A DNA stretch of 64,000 nt from JADKIH01 sp043747595 (GTDB taxonomy: Bacteria; Bacteroidota; Bacteroidia; AKYH767-A; 2013-40CM-41-45), in the NCBI GenBank assembly GCA_043747595.1, contig JAYTOX010000003.1:12387-76386 (forward strand), written 5' to 3'. Numbering within the stretch: the stretch's first letter is position 1; each line of letters opens with the position of its first letter. Shown here one piece after another: positions 27,492 through 36,936 of the stretch. The translations under genes were made by a program, and so were the position numbers. The notes under the pieces are model-generated. The model did no database searches, was not told the DNA's origin, and was given only the letters and a program-made list of their open reading frames with translations.

Positions 27492-28711
27492 AGAGTGCGA
27501 ATATATAATTCTTCTTCAACAGATTGAATAACCGTGTTTGTTATTTCCTCCACTTGTGCTGTTGATAAATCGTAATAAACAGGCAAAGAAATTTCACAAG
27601 AATAATTTTTATAACAATTGGGGTAATTTTCAATCGAATAGCCCAATGATTGATAAAACGACATCATCGGAACAGGAATAAAATGGACATTGACGCTGAT
27701 GTCTTTGTTAAAGATATGCTGCATAATTTTATCGCGTGTACCTTCGCTGATTCCCTTTATACGCAGAGCATACAAGTGATACGATGACTCACTACCATCA
27801 CCCCTTCCCGGAGGTAGTATTGCCCAAGATTTATCGGCGAAAGCATTATCGTATGCGTTGCAAATTGCTTTACGTTTTGGCAGTGTTTCGCTATCGTATC
27901 GTGCTAGCTCAACAAGTCCGATAGAAGCTAAAATATCGGTCATATTCATTTTAAAACCGGCTTCCACAATATCATATCGCCAATTCCCTTTTTGCATTTT
28001 AGCTAAAGCATCTTTATTCTGACCATGAAGTGTTTTAATGCACAACTTTTTATAAATCTCATCATTATCGAAAGGTGCATCAAAATTTAAAGCAATAGCA
28101 CCACCTTCTGCAGTGGTAAGATTTTTTACCGCATGAAAAGAGAAAACCGAACAATCAGTAAGCGTACCTGTCTTCTTTCCTTTGTATGTTCCACCTAGCG
28201 AATGAGCGGCATCAGAAAGAATAAAAATACGACCTAATTGTTTTTGCTCATCGGTACTGGCAACAAAGATCGAACGAAGTGATGCTTCTCGAACCATTGT
28301 ATTAAGTTCATCATAATCACAAGGCCATCCTCCAAAATCTACGGGCATAATGACTTTGGTATTTTTAGTAATCGCTGCTCTTACCTTGTCAGGATCTAAA
28401 TTGAAATCATCTTTTACATCTACAAAAACGGGTGTAGCTCCACAATGAATTACAACATTGGCTGTAGCTGAATATGTGTACGAAGGAAGAATAACTTCGT
28501 CGCCTTTCGTAACTCCAAACCAACGAAGCATAATTTCCAAACCGGCGGTTGCAGAATTTAAGCAAAGCGTAGCAGGATTTCCACAATAAGTGGCAAGCTG
28601 TTTTTCAAATTTTTTCGTCTTTGGTCCGGTTGTTAGCCAACCCGACTTCAGCGTATCTACAACTTCATCAATAATTTTTTGATCTACTCGTGGTGGTGAA
28701 AAAGGGATCAT
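27488..28711 (-). CDS. DegT/DnrJ/EryC1-family PLP sugar aminotransferase
   Basis: A 407-residue aminotransferase of the sugar-nucleotide type (PglE/ArnB-like). It converts keto-sugars into amino-sugars before assembly. Asp167 (ILSDAAHSLGG) should hold the PLP pyridine nitrogen and Lys196 (FSFHAVKNLTTAEGG) forms the Schiff base. The N-terminus IPFSPPRVDQKIIDEVVDTL and GWLTTGPKTKKFE are typical. A segment around residues 142-160 looks inserted relative to many homologues. With the PglC-like transferase it points to a diamino or 4-amino sugar as the first unit of the polysaccharide, though no acetyltransferase or dehydratase is in the window. Confidence 0.9.
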   Translation of the reverse strand: MIPFSPPRVDQKIIDEVVDTLKSGWLTTGPKTKKFEKQLATYCGNPATLCLNSATAGLEIMLRWFGVTKGDEVILPSYTYSATANVVIHCGATPVFVDVKDDFNLDPDKVRAAITKNTKVIMPVDFGGWPCDYDELNTMVREASLRSIFVASTDEQKQLGRIFILSDAAHSLGGTYKGKKTGTLTDCSVFSFHAVKNLTTAEGGAIALNFDAPFDNDEIYKKLCIKTLHGQNKDALAKMQKGNWRYDIVEAGFKMNMTDILASIGLVELARYDSETLPKRKAICNAYDNAFADKSWAILPPGRGDGSESSYHLYALRIKGISEGTRDKIMQHIFNKDISVNVHFIPVPMMSFYQSLGYSIENYPNCYKNYSCEISLPVYYDLSTAQVEEITNTVIQSVEEELYIRTL

Positions 28712-28796
28712 GTCTCAATCTTGGTTTTTATTCTAAAAAACGACTTCGCAGTACTAATTTTTAGTCGGTGTCGAAGATAAAAACAATGTCTGAGAA

Positions 28797-30077
28797 TTAG
28801 TCACTTTTGCGATTAAATAAGTAATAATATTCATAAAAATAACATCCAAAAAAAGAGAAGAAGAACAATGAGGAAGCCCTTAAAATTGTATCACCAACTC
28901 CATTGAAAAGTACGATAAGCATAAAGCTGAAAAAAAAGAACTCCCCGGAACGAGAATACTGAAATATGGGAATTAATAGAGTTAAAATCAGTAAAAGTGC
29001 TGCAAAAATTCCCAAGGTAACTGCTGTTTGTAAGTACTGGTTATGTGCACCCGTACTTTTCTCTGCCAATACATGCAGCCCTGAATTATTCAATCTTTTT
29101 ACCGATTCAGGAATTACATCGCCTGTACCTACACCTAGCCAAAAATTATCTTTCAGAAGGGCTAAACCATTTCTCAGCAATCCAATTCGAATAGTGGTAC
29201 TATTATAACCTACATGATTTACAGTATCTACTAACGCCGATTTATCTTCCTTCTTTTCGATAACATCTGAGATTTGCGAAAAACGATTATACACTTTTAT
29301 CAAAGAAAAAAATAAAAATAAAATAACAATCGTTCCTGCCGCAAGTCGTGGCCAGATTGATCTAATTTTTTTTCGTTGAATAACTTCAAGAATAGTGAAA
29401 ACGATGAGCGTAAAAAACGTAGTAAGCATAGCAATACGAGCAGTAAGAATAATCGCTACAATTATGAATACAAAAAAAAGAAAAACATTCATCCATTTAA
29501 CCGGTCGGGAAACAAATTTATCTTCCAACATCAATTGCATCAAAAATAATATTGATAAATTAATATACATTGTGAAGTAAGTAGGATGCATTAAATAAGA
29601 AAAAGAAGTGTAATAAAAATCTTGAAAATCATGATTCAACAAAAAATGTTGAAACGATTTTATGAAACAATAAATTACGGCTACCAAACAACCGTAGATC
29701 AATGATTTTCTTATCAAAATAAAAGATGATTTTTCGAACGGCAATGTCAAAAATAAGAATGGAAACAATAGAAGCGGGATTTTAATTAGCAAATCTTCCC
29801 ACCCCAACGAATAATTTTCCGTCCATAACATTCCTACGAGGTAGAACAAATACAATAAGGGCATTGTAATAAAAAATGGTCTTTCTTTTAATCGCAGATA
29901 AAAGGAAGAATAGTTGCCATGAAAAAGAACATAGATTAATAAAAGAATCCAACAAACTACCGATCCATTTTGAAAGAAGGGCAAACAAAATACCGAAATA
30001 GCCAACAAAACGGAAATCATTTTCTGTTCAGCTTTTGCTTGCTTGGTCGGAATTTTTTTGTTGATACCTGGACTCAT
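28797..30077 (-). CDS. O-antigen ligase / Wzy-like membrane protein
   Basis: A 426-residue polytopic inner-membrane protein with about ten hydrophobic segments. The large periplasmic loop ends in STGAHNQYLQTAVTLGIFAALL, the HNxxL/G-I pattern of the Wzy_C (O-antigen ligase) family. Ligases join lipid-linked glycan to lipid A core or protein, while polymerases of the same fold extend the chain; sequence alone cannot separate them. Its start abuts the stop of the upstream glycosyltransferase (0-base gap), and it is 85 bases from the downstream aminotransferase gene. A second protein of this type is encoded at 34413-35681. Confidence 0.8.
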   Translation of the reverse strand: MSPGINKKIPTKQAKAEQKMISVLLAISVFCLPFFQNGSVVCWILLLIYVLFHGNYSSFYLRLKERPFFITMPLLYLFYLVGMLWTENYSLGWEDLLIKIPLLLFPFLFLTLPFEKSSFILIRKSLIYGCLVAVIYCFIKSFQHFLLNHDFQDFYYTSFSYLMHPTYFTMYINLSILFLMQLMLEDKFVSRPVKWMNVFLFFVFIIVAIILTARIAMLTTFFTLIVFTILEVIQRKKIRSIWPRLAAGTIVILFLFFSLIKVYNRFSQISDVIEKKEDKSALVDTVNHVGYNSTTIRIGLLRNGLALLKDNFWLGVGTGDVIPESVKRLNNSGLHVLAEKSTGAHNQYLQTAVTLGIFAALLLILTLLIPIFQYSRSGEFFFFSFMLIVLFNGVGDTILRASSLFFFSFFGCYFYEYYYLFNRKSD

Positions 30078-31307
30078 TTAATTCTGATTTACTTGAGTTA
30101 AAAGTCGATAAAAATCGGTGGCAATAGTATTTCTATTAAACTTTTGATCAACATAGTTACGAGCATTCTCACCCCATATTTTTACTTCATTCGGATGTTG
30201 ACTCATGTAAACGATTGAATCAGCCAGTTCTTGGCTCGATTCGGGAGTAAAAAATATTCCACATTTCCCATCATCAATAAAAAGTTGCTTAGCCTCCCCT
30301 TCTACTCCTAAAAGAATTGGTTTTTGCATTGAAAGCGCTTCAAAAATTTTAGAAGGGATTGCTCCTTTAAAAAGTTCGAGGCGTCTTAAAGGAATAATTG
30401 CAGCAGTAGCCGCAGCTACAATATTTGGCATCTGTGCTTTTGCAACCGGTTCAAAAAATAATACATTCTTTAATTCCAACTGTTCTGCTTTTTTCACGAG
30501 CCGTTCCTTCTCAGGTCCATCGCCGAGAAGAACAATTTTAATATCATTTTTATCTTTTAACAAAGTTGCAGCATCCAAAAGAAGATCCAGCCCTTGCGCA
30601 TAGCCGATTATTCCGGCATACAGAAAAACCAAGTCTTCGTTTTTCAAACCTACACTAGCCTTCCAATCGCTCATGTATTTCGATGGATCATAATAAGAGA
30701 GATCCACGCCATTGGGCAACCAATACACATTACTCTTCGGAAACCGCGACTGAATGTTAGCAACAATTCCTTGTGTTTGTCCTGTGATAATAGCAGACTT
30801 TCGATAAAGAAACTCTTCTAACCAAGTAGAAATGCGTAAGAGCAATTTATTGGTAACAAGTCCCAATTTCTCAGCACTTTCAGGCCAAAGATCAGAGACA
30901 TTAAAAATCATTTTTGCCTTTTTCTTTTTCGCGAGAAAAAATGCCGAGATTCCTAAAAACAACGGAGGGCTTTCACAAAATACAAAATCGAATGACCCTT
31001 GAATTTTCGACGAGCTTCGATATGAACTTAGAACAAATGAGAAATAATTCAACAATCTTTTTAGAATACTCCGATCGGTGGTAACATAAATTGAAGAACG
31101 ATGCACTTTTAATCCGTGCATTTCTTCATACAAATATTTTTTTCCTCTGTAATCTTCATGAATAACCATTTTTGGATAGTTAGGCATAGCAGTCATTACA
31201 GTAATATCTACACCCATTTTCTGAAGACGAACAGCCAGTTCAAACAAACGATTTTGAGGAGCGCCTACCTCCGGAGGAAAATATTGAGTAAGAATAAGTA
31301 AACGCAT
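30078..31307 (-). CDS. Glycosyltransferase family 4 (WbuB-like)
   Basis: A 409-residue GT-B enzyme. The N-terminal ILTQYFPPEVGAPQNRLFELA, with TAMPNYPKM, is the typical start of WbuB/ExpE7-like transferases. The C-terminal half has FLYAGIIGYAQGLDLLLDAA and GAIPSKIFEALSMQKPILL, with the usual acidic pair region. It adds a sugar (often an N-acetylhexosamine or fucosamine in relatives) to the growing lipid-linked chain at the cytoplasmic face. It follows wecB by one base and is tightly packed in the operon. Confidence 0.85.
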   Translation of the reverse strand: MRLLILTQYFPPEVGAPQNRLFELAVRLQKMGVDITVMTAMPNYPKMVIHEDYRGKKYLYEEMHGLKVHRSSIYVTTDRSILKRLLNYFSFVLSSYRSSSKIQGSFDFVFCESPPLFLGISAFFLAKKKKAKMIFNVSDLWPESAEKLGLVTNKLLLRISTWLEEFLYRKSAIITGQTQGIVANIQSRFPKSNVYWLPNGVDLSYYDPSKYMSDWKASVGLKNEDLVFLYAGIIGYAQGLDLLLDAATLLKDKNDIKIVLLGDGPEKERLVKKAEQLELKNVLFFEPVAKAQMPNIVAAATAAIIPLRRLELFKGAIPSKIFEALSMQKPILLGVEGEAKQLFIDDGKCGIFFTPESSQELADSIVYMSQHPNEVKIWGENARNYVDQKFNRNTIATDFYRLLTQVNQN

Positions 31308-31308
31308 A

Positions 31309-32382
31309 TCAACAATATTTTTCGATGGCTGCTACAATTTTTTCACTTGCATGGCCGCCACCATAAAGTTCCGTTCCCGACATAAAATCTTTTTGCAAAA
31401 ATTTCTCTATACAAGAAATTATTTTTTTTGAATCGGCACCGGCCAAAATATTAAAACCATTATCAACTAATTCAACCCATTCCGTTTCATCACGAAGAGT
31501 AACACAATTTTTAGAAAAGAAGTATGCTTCTTTTTGTAACCCTCCGCTATCAGTCATTACTAACGACGAACCTTTTATTAATTCAATCATATCAAAATAT
31601 CCAACCGGAGAAATTATTTTACATTCAGGAATTATTCCTAATGCTTCGAATGTTTTTTTTGTACGTGGATGCAATGGAAGTACAATAGGAGTTTTCGCAT
31701 TAATAAAATTAATTGCACTTACAATTTCGTTCAATCGTTTTGGATCGTTCGTGTTTTCTTGTCGATGAAGCGTACATAAAATATATTTTTCCAAACCAAG
31801 CTCATTGATGATTGTAGAATATTTCGATGAACGTTGCGAATAATACATAGCAGCATCTTGCATAACATCGCCTGTTTTAACAATAGCAATATTCATTTTG
31901 TCAAATCCCTCCGATTTTAAATTAGCGATTGCATGATCAGTAGGACAGCAAAGCAAATTCGAAATACGATCAGTCAAAATACGATTTATTTCTTCCGGCA
32001 TAGCCATGTTGAAGCTACGGAGACCTGCTTCCACATGAATTAATTTAATATTTAGTTTTGCCGCAGCGAGCGCACCGGCTAGTGTGGAATTAGTATCACC
32101 GTAAACCAATACAGCATCAGGTTTTTCACTTATAATAGTTTGTTCAATCCCTGTGAGCATTTGAGCTGTCATTTCCCCATGTAACGAAGCACGGATTTCC
32201 AAATTGAGAATTGGTTTAGGAATTTCCATTTCTCTAAAAAAAATTTCCGACATACTATCGTCATAATGCTGACCGGTATGCAAGATTACCTCATTCATAG
32301 AAGTATTTGATCTAATAGCTCGGCTAACTGCAGCCGCTTTAATAAATTGTGGTCGAGCACCTACAATGGTTAATATCTTCAT
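31309..32382 (-). CDS. wecB: UDP-N-acetylglucosamine 2-epimerase (non-hydrolysing)
   Basis: A 357-residue epimerase that interconverts UDP-GlcNAc and UDP-ManNAc. The N-terminus ILTIVGARPQFIKAAAVSRA is diagnostic, with LHTGQHYDDSMS, VYGDTNSTLAGALAA, HVEAGLRSFN and LTDSGGLQKEAYF (as MTDSGG) following. All are conserved active-site segments and the length is normal. No ManNAc dehydrogenase (WecC) is nearby, so UDP-ManNAc itself may be the donor for one of the adjacent transferases, or WecC lies elsewhere. It sits between two GT4 genes with gaps of 1 and 7 bases. Confidence 0.93.
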   Translation of the reverse strand: MKILTIVGARPQFIKAAAVSRAIRSNTSMNEVILHTGQHYDDSMSEIFFREMEIPKPILNLEIRASLHGEMTAQMLTGIEQTIISEKPDAVLVYGDTNSTLAGALAAAKLNIKLIHVEAGLRSFNMAMPEEINRILTDRISNLLCCPTDHAIANLKSEGFDKMNIAIVKTGDVMQDAAMYYSQRSSKYSTIINELGLEKYILCTLHRQENTNDPKRLNEIVSAINFINAKTPIVLPLHPRTKKTFEALGIIPECKIISPVGYFDMIELIKGSSLVMTDSGGLQKEAYFFSKNCVTLRDETEWVELVDNGFNILAGADSKKIISCIEKFLQKDFMSGTELYGGGHASEKIVAAIEKYC

Positions 32383-32389
32383 TCACTCT

Positions 32390-33478
32390 TTATTTGTATT
32401 GTTTGTAAAAATACGACATTTTATCTACACATGTATTCCAATCGTAGAGTTGCTTTACTCTTGCTCGTCCGGCCTTCCCTAATTGGATTCTCTTCGATTT
32501 ATTATCGACCAAAAAAAGTAAAGCACTCGCAGCTTCATCAACATTCTCAACTGAAACATGAATTCCACAATCGCTCGTTACAATTTCATTCAATCCACCT
32601 GTTGAAGTAACAACTACAGGAAGTGTTGTGGACATCGCTTCCAAAACACTTACTCCAAAACTTTCACTTCTCGAAAGATTTGCAAAAATATCGAAGCGCT
32701 GATAATATTCAGGTAAATAATCGAATGGAATTTTCCCTATAAAAGTAATGGCATTTCCTAACATTAATTGTTCAGCAAGCGATTTCAAATTCTGTTCTTG
32801 ACTTCCGCCGCCTACTATTTGGAGTTGGAGATTCAGTTGAGGACGAAGCTTGAACACTTCGGCAAATGCTTTTATCAAAATATCAATTCCATAAACCGTT
32901 TCTAGCGACTTTACAGTTCCAATAACAATTTCAGTTGAATCTGAAATTTTCTTTTCACTAAAAAGATCAGTGTCTATTCCGAAAGGTATAACAACTACTT
33001 CTTTTTTCGTGAGTACTCTAGTTTTAACTGCTAGTATTTCGCTGGCAGAAAATATTTTTGTAGCTCGGCTAAGAATTCCGGAAATTGCTTTTTTATGAAT
33101 AGAAGATTTAGTTGGAAATTCAAAAATATCGGAGCCCCAGACGCTAATAAAAAAAGGTTGATGGCCCGACAAAGCCCCGAGTAATCCGTAGCTCGTAGCA
33201 TAGTGTGCATGTACAACATCAGGCTTCCATTTTTTTACAATTGTTCTAAGAGTTGAAACGGCAGTGAGATATTTTAATTTACCAAAATCCGACCCATTGA
33301 AATTGCCGCTTGAATTTTTACCAGAAGAAAAGACTTCCACATTTGGAAGAGAGTCAATGATTAATTGGTTCGGCTGATTTAAAGTAAAGACTGCAATCTC
33401 AAATCCTTCGGATGAAAGAGAACGAATCCATTTCAGGAGATGAGAAGAGTTAATATCGCCAAGTAAAAGGATTTTCAT
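32390..33478 (-). CDS. Glycosyltransferase family 4 (GT-B)
   Basis: A 362-residue glycosyltransferase. The N-terminal domain has ILLLGDINSSHLLKWIRSL and DVVHAHYATSYGLLG; the C-terminal has VIGTVKSLETVYGIDILI, IGKIPFDYLPEYYQ and RSESFGVSVLEAMSTTLPV, the E-x7-E motif of retaining GT4 enzymes. Specificity cannot be assigned. Its ATG overlaps the end of the upstream GT2 gene by four bases (ATGA), so the two enzymes probably act in the same chain. Confidence 0.87.
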   Translation of the reverse strand: MKILLLGDINSSHLLKWIRSLSSEGFEIAVFTLNQPNQLIIDSLPNVEVFSSGKNSSGNFNGSDFGKLKYLTAVSTLRTIVKKWKPDVVHAHYATSYGLLGALSGHQPFFISVWGSDIFEFPTKSSIHKKAISGILSRATKIFSASEILAVKTRVLTKKEVVVIPFGIDTDLFSEKKISDSTEIVIGTVKSLETVYGIDILIKAFAEVFKLRPQLNLQLQIVGGGSQEQNLKSLAEQLMLGNAITFIGKIPFDYLPEYYQRFDIFANLSRSESFGVSVLEAMSTTLPVVVTSTGGLNEIVTSDCGIHVSVENVDEAASALLFLVDNKSKRIQLGKAGRARVKQLYDWNTCVDKMSYFYKQYK

Positions 33479-34410
33479 TTCTTTTCGATATAAATTGAAA
33501 GGTCTTTATTTCGTATTCTCGAATTAACAATTTTTAAACACGCAAAATACGATCGTGCTTTTTCGCCGTAGCTTCGTTGAAATAAGGCAAGAAAAGAAAA
33601 TACAACTATCCTTGCAATCATGTGCAAGTTACAAACTAAAACAATAGCAATTTTTTGAAACCGATTTGAGTACTTATTAATAAATTTCACCTTACTCAAT
33701 AATTGATTTGCAATAACCATCGTATAACTCTTCGTTGAACTTTTTCCCGAATGATGAACAATTTCAGTTAATGGAAAATAAATATTCTTTCCTCCTGATA
33801 ATTTATTCTTCAAACAAAGATCAACATCTTCCATCCAAAATAAATTCGGATCGAACATATTTAATTCAACAAAATAATTTTTTTCGAGCAACAATGCCGC
33901 GCCGGAAATAGCTTCCACTTCTTTTTTATCGCTAATTTTTTCGGCAATAATTTTAAAACCGGGAATTATGTGTGTGAGATAAAAAAGCTCACCGAACATT
34001 TGCCATACTCCCGGAAACTTAATTAACGAGCGCTGAACAGTTCCATTTGTATTAAGTAAACGAGGCGCGTAAATTCTCTTTTCATTTTCAGAATAATAAT
34101 CGTCCAGAAACTTACCCATTGAATCATCTATCAATTCAGTATCAGGATTAAGTAAGAATAATGTTTCACCACTGGCTATTTTTGCTGCTTCATTATTCCC
34201 TACTGAGAACCCAAGATTAGTTTGCGAATCAATCAATCGAACTTGAGGAAAATCACTTTTTAGCATTTCGACTGTTCCATCGTTCGAACAATTATCGAGA
34301 ACAATAATTTCAAAAGAATATTCTTGTGGCCAAAATTTTTCGAGCGAGCGAATACACAACTTAAGAAGGTCGCGAACATTATAGCTAACTATGATGATTG
34401 ATATTTTCAT
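33475..34410 (-). CDS. Glycosyltransferase family 2
   Basis: A 311-residue GT-A enzyme. MKISIIIVSYNVRDLLKLCI and LDNCSNDGTVEML are the nucleotide-binding N-terminal motifs, LLNPDTELID contains the DxD-like metal site, and FWMEDVDLCLK is the acceptor-side ED motif of rhamnosyltransferase-like GT2 proteins (WbbL type). A C-terminal hydrophobic segment (IAIVLVCNLHMIARIVVFSFLALF) could anchor it in the membrane. It lies 2 bases downstream of the polymerase-like gene and overlaps the next GT4 gene. Confidence 0.88.
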   Translation of the reverse strand: MKISIIIVSYNVRDLLKLCIRSLEKFWPQEYSFEIIVLDNCSNDGTVEMLKSDFPQVRLIDSQTNLGFSVGNNEAAKIASGETLFLLNPDTELIDDSMGKFLDDYYSENEKRIYAPRLLNTNGTVQRSLIKFPGVWQMFGELFYLTHIIPGFKIIAEKISDKKEVEAISGAALLLEKNYFVELNMFDPNLFWMEDVDLCLKNKLSGGKNIYFPLTEIVHHSGKSSTKSYTMVIANQLLSKVKFINKYSNRFQKIAIVLVCNLHMIARIVVFSFLALFQRSYGEKARSYFACLKIVNSRIRNKDLSIYIEKK

Positions 34411-34412
34411 AA

Positions 34413-35681
34413 TCAGATGAGTGACGGTTTATCATTATCAGATCTTAAACCAATGAGTAACCACAAGAAAAAAGATGCGAATGTAAAATCGGGTACGTTG
34501 CTAACAATTGATTGAAAGCCGATAATCAAGAGCAAACAGAGAAAGAATGCTTTATCGTAAGAGTTTTGAATTTGGAGAACAGATTTAATGACAAAAAACA
34601 TTAGTACCACAAAAAAAATAAATCCGGGAATTCCGGTTTCGAGTAGCAGTTTTAAATACCAACCATCGTTTGCATAAATTGCTGCAGGCACGTCGGTATC
34701 TTTAAATAAACGGTCAGCAACATGTCCGGCTTTACCGAGACCGAAACCCATAGGGTGACTTTTAAAATCGTTTACAGAAGTATTCCAGAAATCAACACGT
34801 TTAATATGATCGCCCATTTCCATCGTATTCACCGACGATTTCATAATAAATCCGAATAAGAAAAAAGCATCTTTCTTTGGAGAAATAGCATTGATACAAA
34901 GAGTAGAAATGGTTACAACGGTTAATAATGGAAGTATTATTTTCCTGAAGCCTTTTAACAAAAAAAGGAACACCGGTATCATAATAATAAAAGCCAAGAT
35001 AGCGCCACGACTGATACTTAAGACTAAACAAACACCATTTAGAATAAATAAAAGCAAATCAATTTTCGAATTATTTTTTCGATAGAGAACCAAAAAATAA
35101 AGCGCTGCGAATGCAACAACCGAAGAAAAAACCAATGGAGTATAAAAAAGTGAAGTCATACGAGGCACAAGTTGATGTTCGAACTCATAATCGTGATTGA
35201 GGTTGATAATATATAGATATAAATTATGAAACGGGAAATACAACAAAAGACCAACGACTGCAATTGCAGAAATAATTAGCATCAGTTTCCGCAGCAGATC
35301 AGCTCCTATTCCGTTCAACATTGCATTTCGACCAACGAAATACATAAACATTGGAAGGTACGTCAATCGAAAGCCGTAGACTATAGCCATTTTATGTTGA
35401 GAAAGAAGGCTTCCATAAATTACACTAAAAGCAATGTAGCCAAGAAAGATAAAATCAATTTTGTCTAGTTTCTTTTTTTTGAAAAGATCAAGTAAACAAA
35501 AGGAAGAGATGGCAGCAAAAATAAGATCAGGTAGAACTGAAAAAGCGATCGATACAAAAGTAAACCCGGCGGCATCTCCAAAAAGAAAAGCACGCAAAGT
35601 TGGAAAGAGAGCGGCAAAAATAAAAACTGCTATTGTGGCATTTCTCCACCACAGCTTAGGCAACGGCAGAGAGTTTTGCAT
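34413..35681 (-). CDS. Polysaccharide polymerase / O-antigen ligase-like membrane protein
   Basis: A 422-residue polytopic membrane protein with about eleven hydrophobic spans. The periplasmic loop reads HPMGFGLGKAGHVADRLF, then ANDGWYLKLLLETGIPGFIFF, the layout of Wzy/WaaL-fold proteins (a conserved late G-I segment, but Asn-Asp in place of His-Asn). It is a candidate Wzy polymerase, while the copy at 28797 keeps the HN motif of ligases; this split is inference. Its start overlaps the flippase gene by 26 bases. Confidence 0.75.
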   Translation of the reverse strand: MQNSLPLPKLWWRNATIAVFIFAALFPTLRAFLFGDAAGFTFVSIAFSVLPDLIFAAISSFCLLDLFKKKKLDKIDFIFLGYIAFSVIYGSLLSQHKMAIVYGFRLTYLPMFMYFVGRNAMLNGIGADLLRKLMLIISAIAVVGLLLYFPFHNLYLYIINLNHDYEFEHQLVPRMTSLFYTPLVFSSVVAFAALYFLVLYRKNNSKIDLLLFILNGVCLVLSISRGAILAFIIMIPVFLFLLKGFRKIILPLLTVVTISTLCINAISPKKDAFFLFGFIMKSSVNTMEMGDHIKRVDFWNTSVNDFKSHPMGFGLGKAGHVADRLFKDTDVPAAIYANDGWYLKLLLETGIPGFIFFVVLMFFVIKSVLQIQNSYDKAFFLCLLLIIGFQSIVSNVPDFTFASFFLWLLIGLRSDNDKPSLI

Positions 35682-36918
35682 CGTGATCTTTTGCTAATGA
35701 AAGAAACCAAGTAATCATATAAATACAAATTCCAATGTGGAATACAGACGTATAAATTAGGAAATTCGTAGGCGATTTTTCAAGGAAGGTGACAAAGAGA
35801 GGAATGGTAAGAAAGAGAACCAATGAAATAAAATTGACTACTAAAAATTTCCGTTGCTTACGAAGAATGACAGCCAATTGAGAGATGGGCGCTTTTATAA
35901 ATTCAAGGAAAAACCAACCGATCAATATTTGAGCATATACACCTGAGATTTCCCAATTATGTCCAAAGACCAAGGCGAAAACAAATGGCCCGGCCGCTAG
36001 CAGAATAATTAAAATAGGAAGAGAAATGAGAAACGTTCTTTTTACAGTGAGCAAAGTTAACTCATACATTGTTTTTTGTTCGCGAAATAATTTAGAACTC
36101 TCCGAGAAAAATATTTGCGTAATGGGCTTAATGATCAGACCAATTGGAGCTTGTAAAATACGGTTACAGAGAGCAAAATATCCGGCCGTTTCAGGACCAA
36201 AATAATAAGAGATAAGCAATGTAATTCCGGTAAACTGAAATGCATCGATGAGAGAAATGGCAACATTCGCTCTAGGAAAATCTTTGTATTCGGAGGCCAA
36301 CTCCGAAAGTTTTTCCGGAACCATCTCTTCATACTTATTTTTTCTTCGAAAGAAGTAGCCAAGAATTAAAACAGAGAACCCCGTGCCGATAATTGAACCA
36401 AGAATTAAACCATGACTATTGAACTTAAAAAGTACGAGTGCTAATCCACCTGTTACAACAGTTTCAATTATTCGAACCGCAGAGAGCAGTTTATAATTTT
36501 CCTCACGTGTATGCCAATAGTTGAACACACTGCTAAAGCCAAGAGAAATGATTGCAAGCGGAATCATCCACGACACTTTTGCCATTTCACTTTGCCTGAA
36601 CCAAATGGCCATGTTATCGCCAAAGAAATAAAACAACGGAATTGAAAGTATTCCAAACGATAAAAGGAGAATGACGCACAATTTTACCAAGGCTCGGGCT
36701 TTGCTCACTTCGCGCGGAATAACAACAGCCAATTCATATTTTCCGGTAAAGACAACAGAAAAATAAAATGCGATCGTAAGAAAAACAACCTGAGCACCAA
36801 ATTGCTCCGGTAAATACATTCGCGTAAGAAACGAAGTGAGGATAAAATTCAAAGCCTGTGCTAGACCTGATCCGACAAGGAGAATAGATATCTTCTTAAA
36901 GAAAGCAGGAATTTGCAC
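35656..36918 (-). CDS. Polysaccharide flippase (Wzx-like, MATE/MOP superfamily)
   Basis: A 420-residue membrane protein with about twelve spans and no large soluble domain. The N-terminus KKISILLVGSGLAQALNFILTSFLTRMYLPEQFG is typical of oligosaccharide translocases (the RxYxPxxFG segment). It should flip lipid-linked oligosaccharide units to the periplasm. The start codon is GTG at 36918, with no better ATG until residue ~33. It begins 18 bases after the rny stop on the same strand and overlaps the polymerase-like gene at its 3' end, so it opens the polysaccharide part of a longer transcription unit. Confidence 0.85.
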   Translation of the reverse strand: MQIPAFFKKISILLVGSGLAQALNFILTSFLTRMYLPEQFGAQVVFLTIAFYFSVVFTGKYELAVVIPREVSKARALVKLCVILLLSFGILSIPLFYFFGDNMAIWFRQSEMAKVSWMIPLAIISLGFSSVFNYWHTREENYKLLSAVRIIETVVTGGLALVLFKFNSHGLILGSIIGTGFSVLILGYFFRRKNKYEEMVPEKLSELASEYKDFPRANVAISLIDAFQFTGITLLISYYFGPETAGYFALCNRILQAPIGLIIKPITQIFFSESSKLFREQKTMYELTLLTVKRTFLISLPILIILLAAGPFVFALVFGHNWEISGVYAQILIGWFFLEFIKAPISQLAVILRKQRKFLVVNFISLVLFLTIPLFVTFLEKSPTNFLIYTSVFHIGICIYMITWFLSLAKDHDAKLSAVA

Positions 36919-36936
36919 AGGCTAAATTTTATTAGA

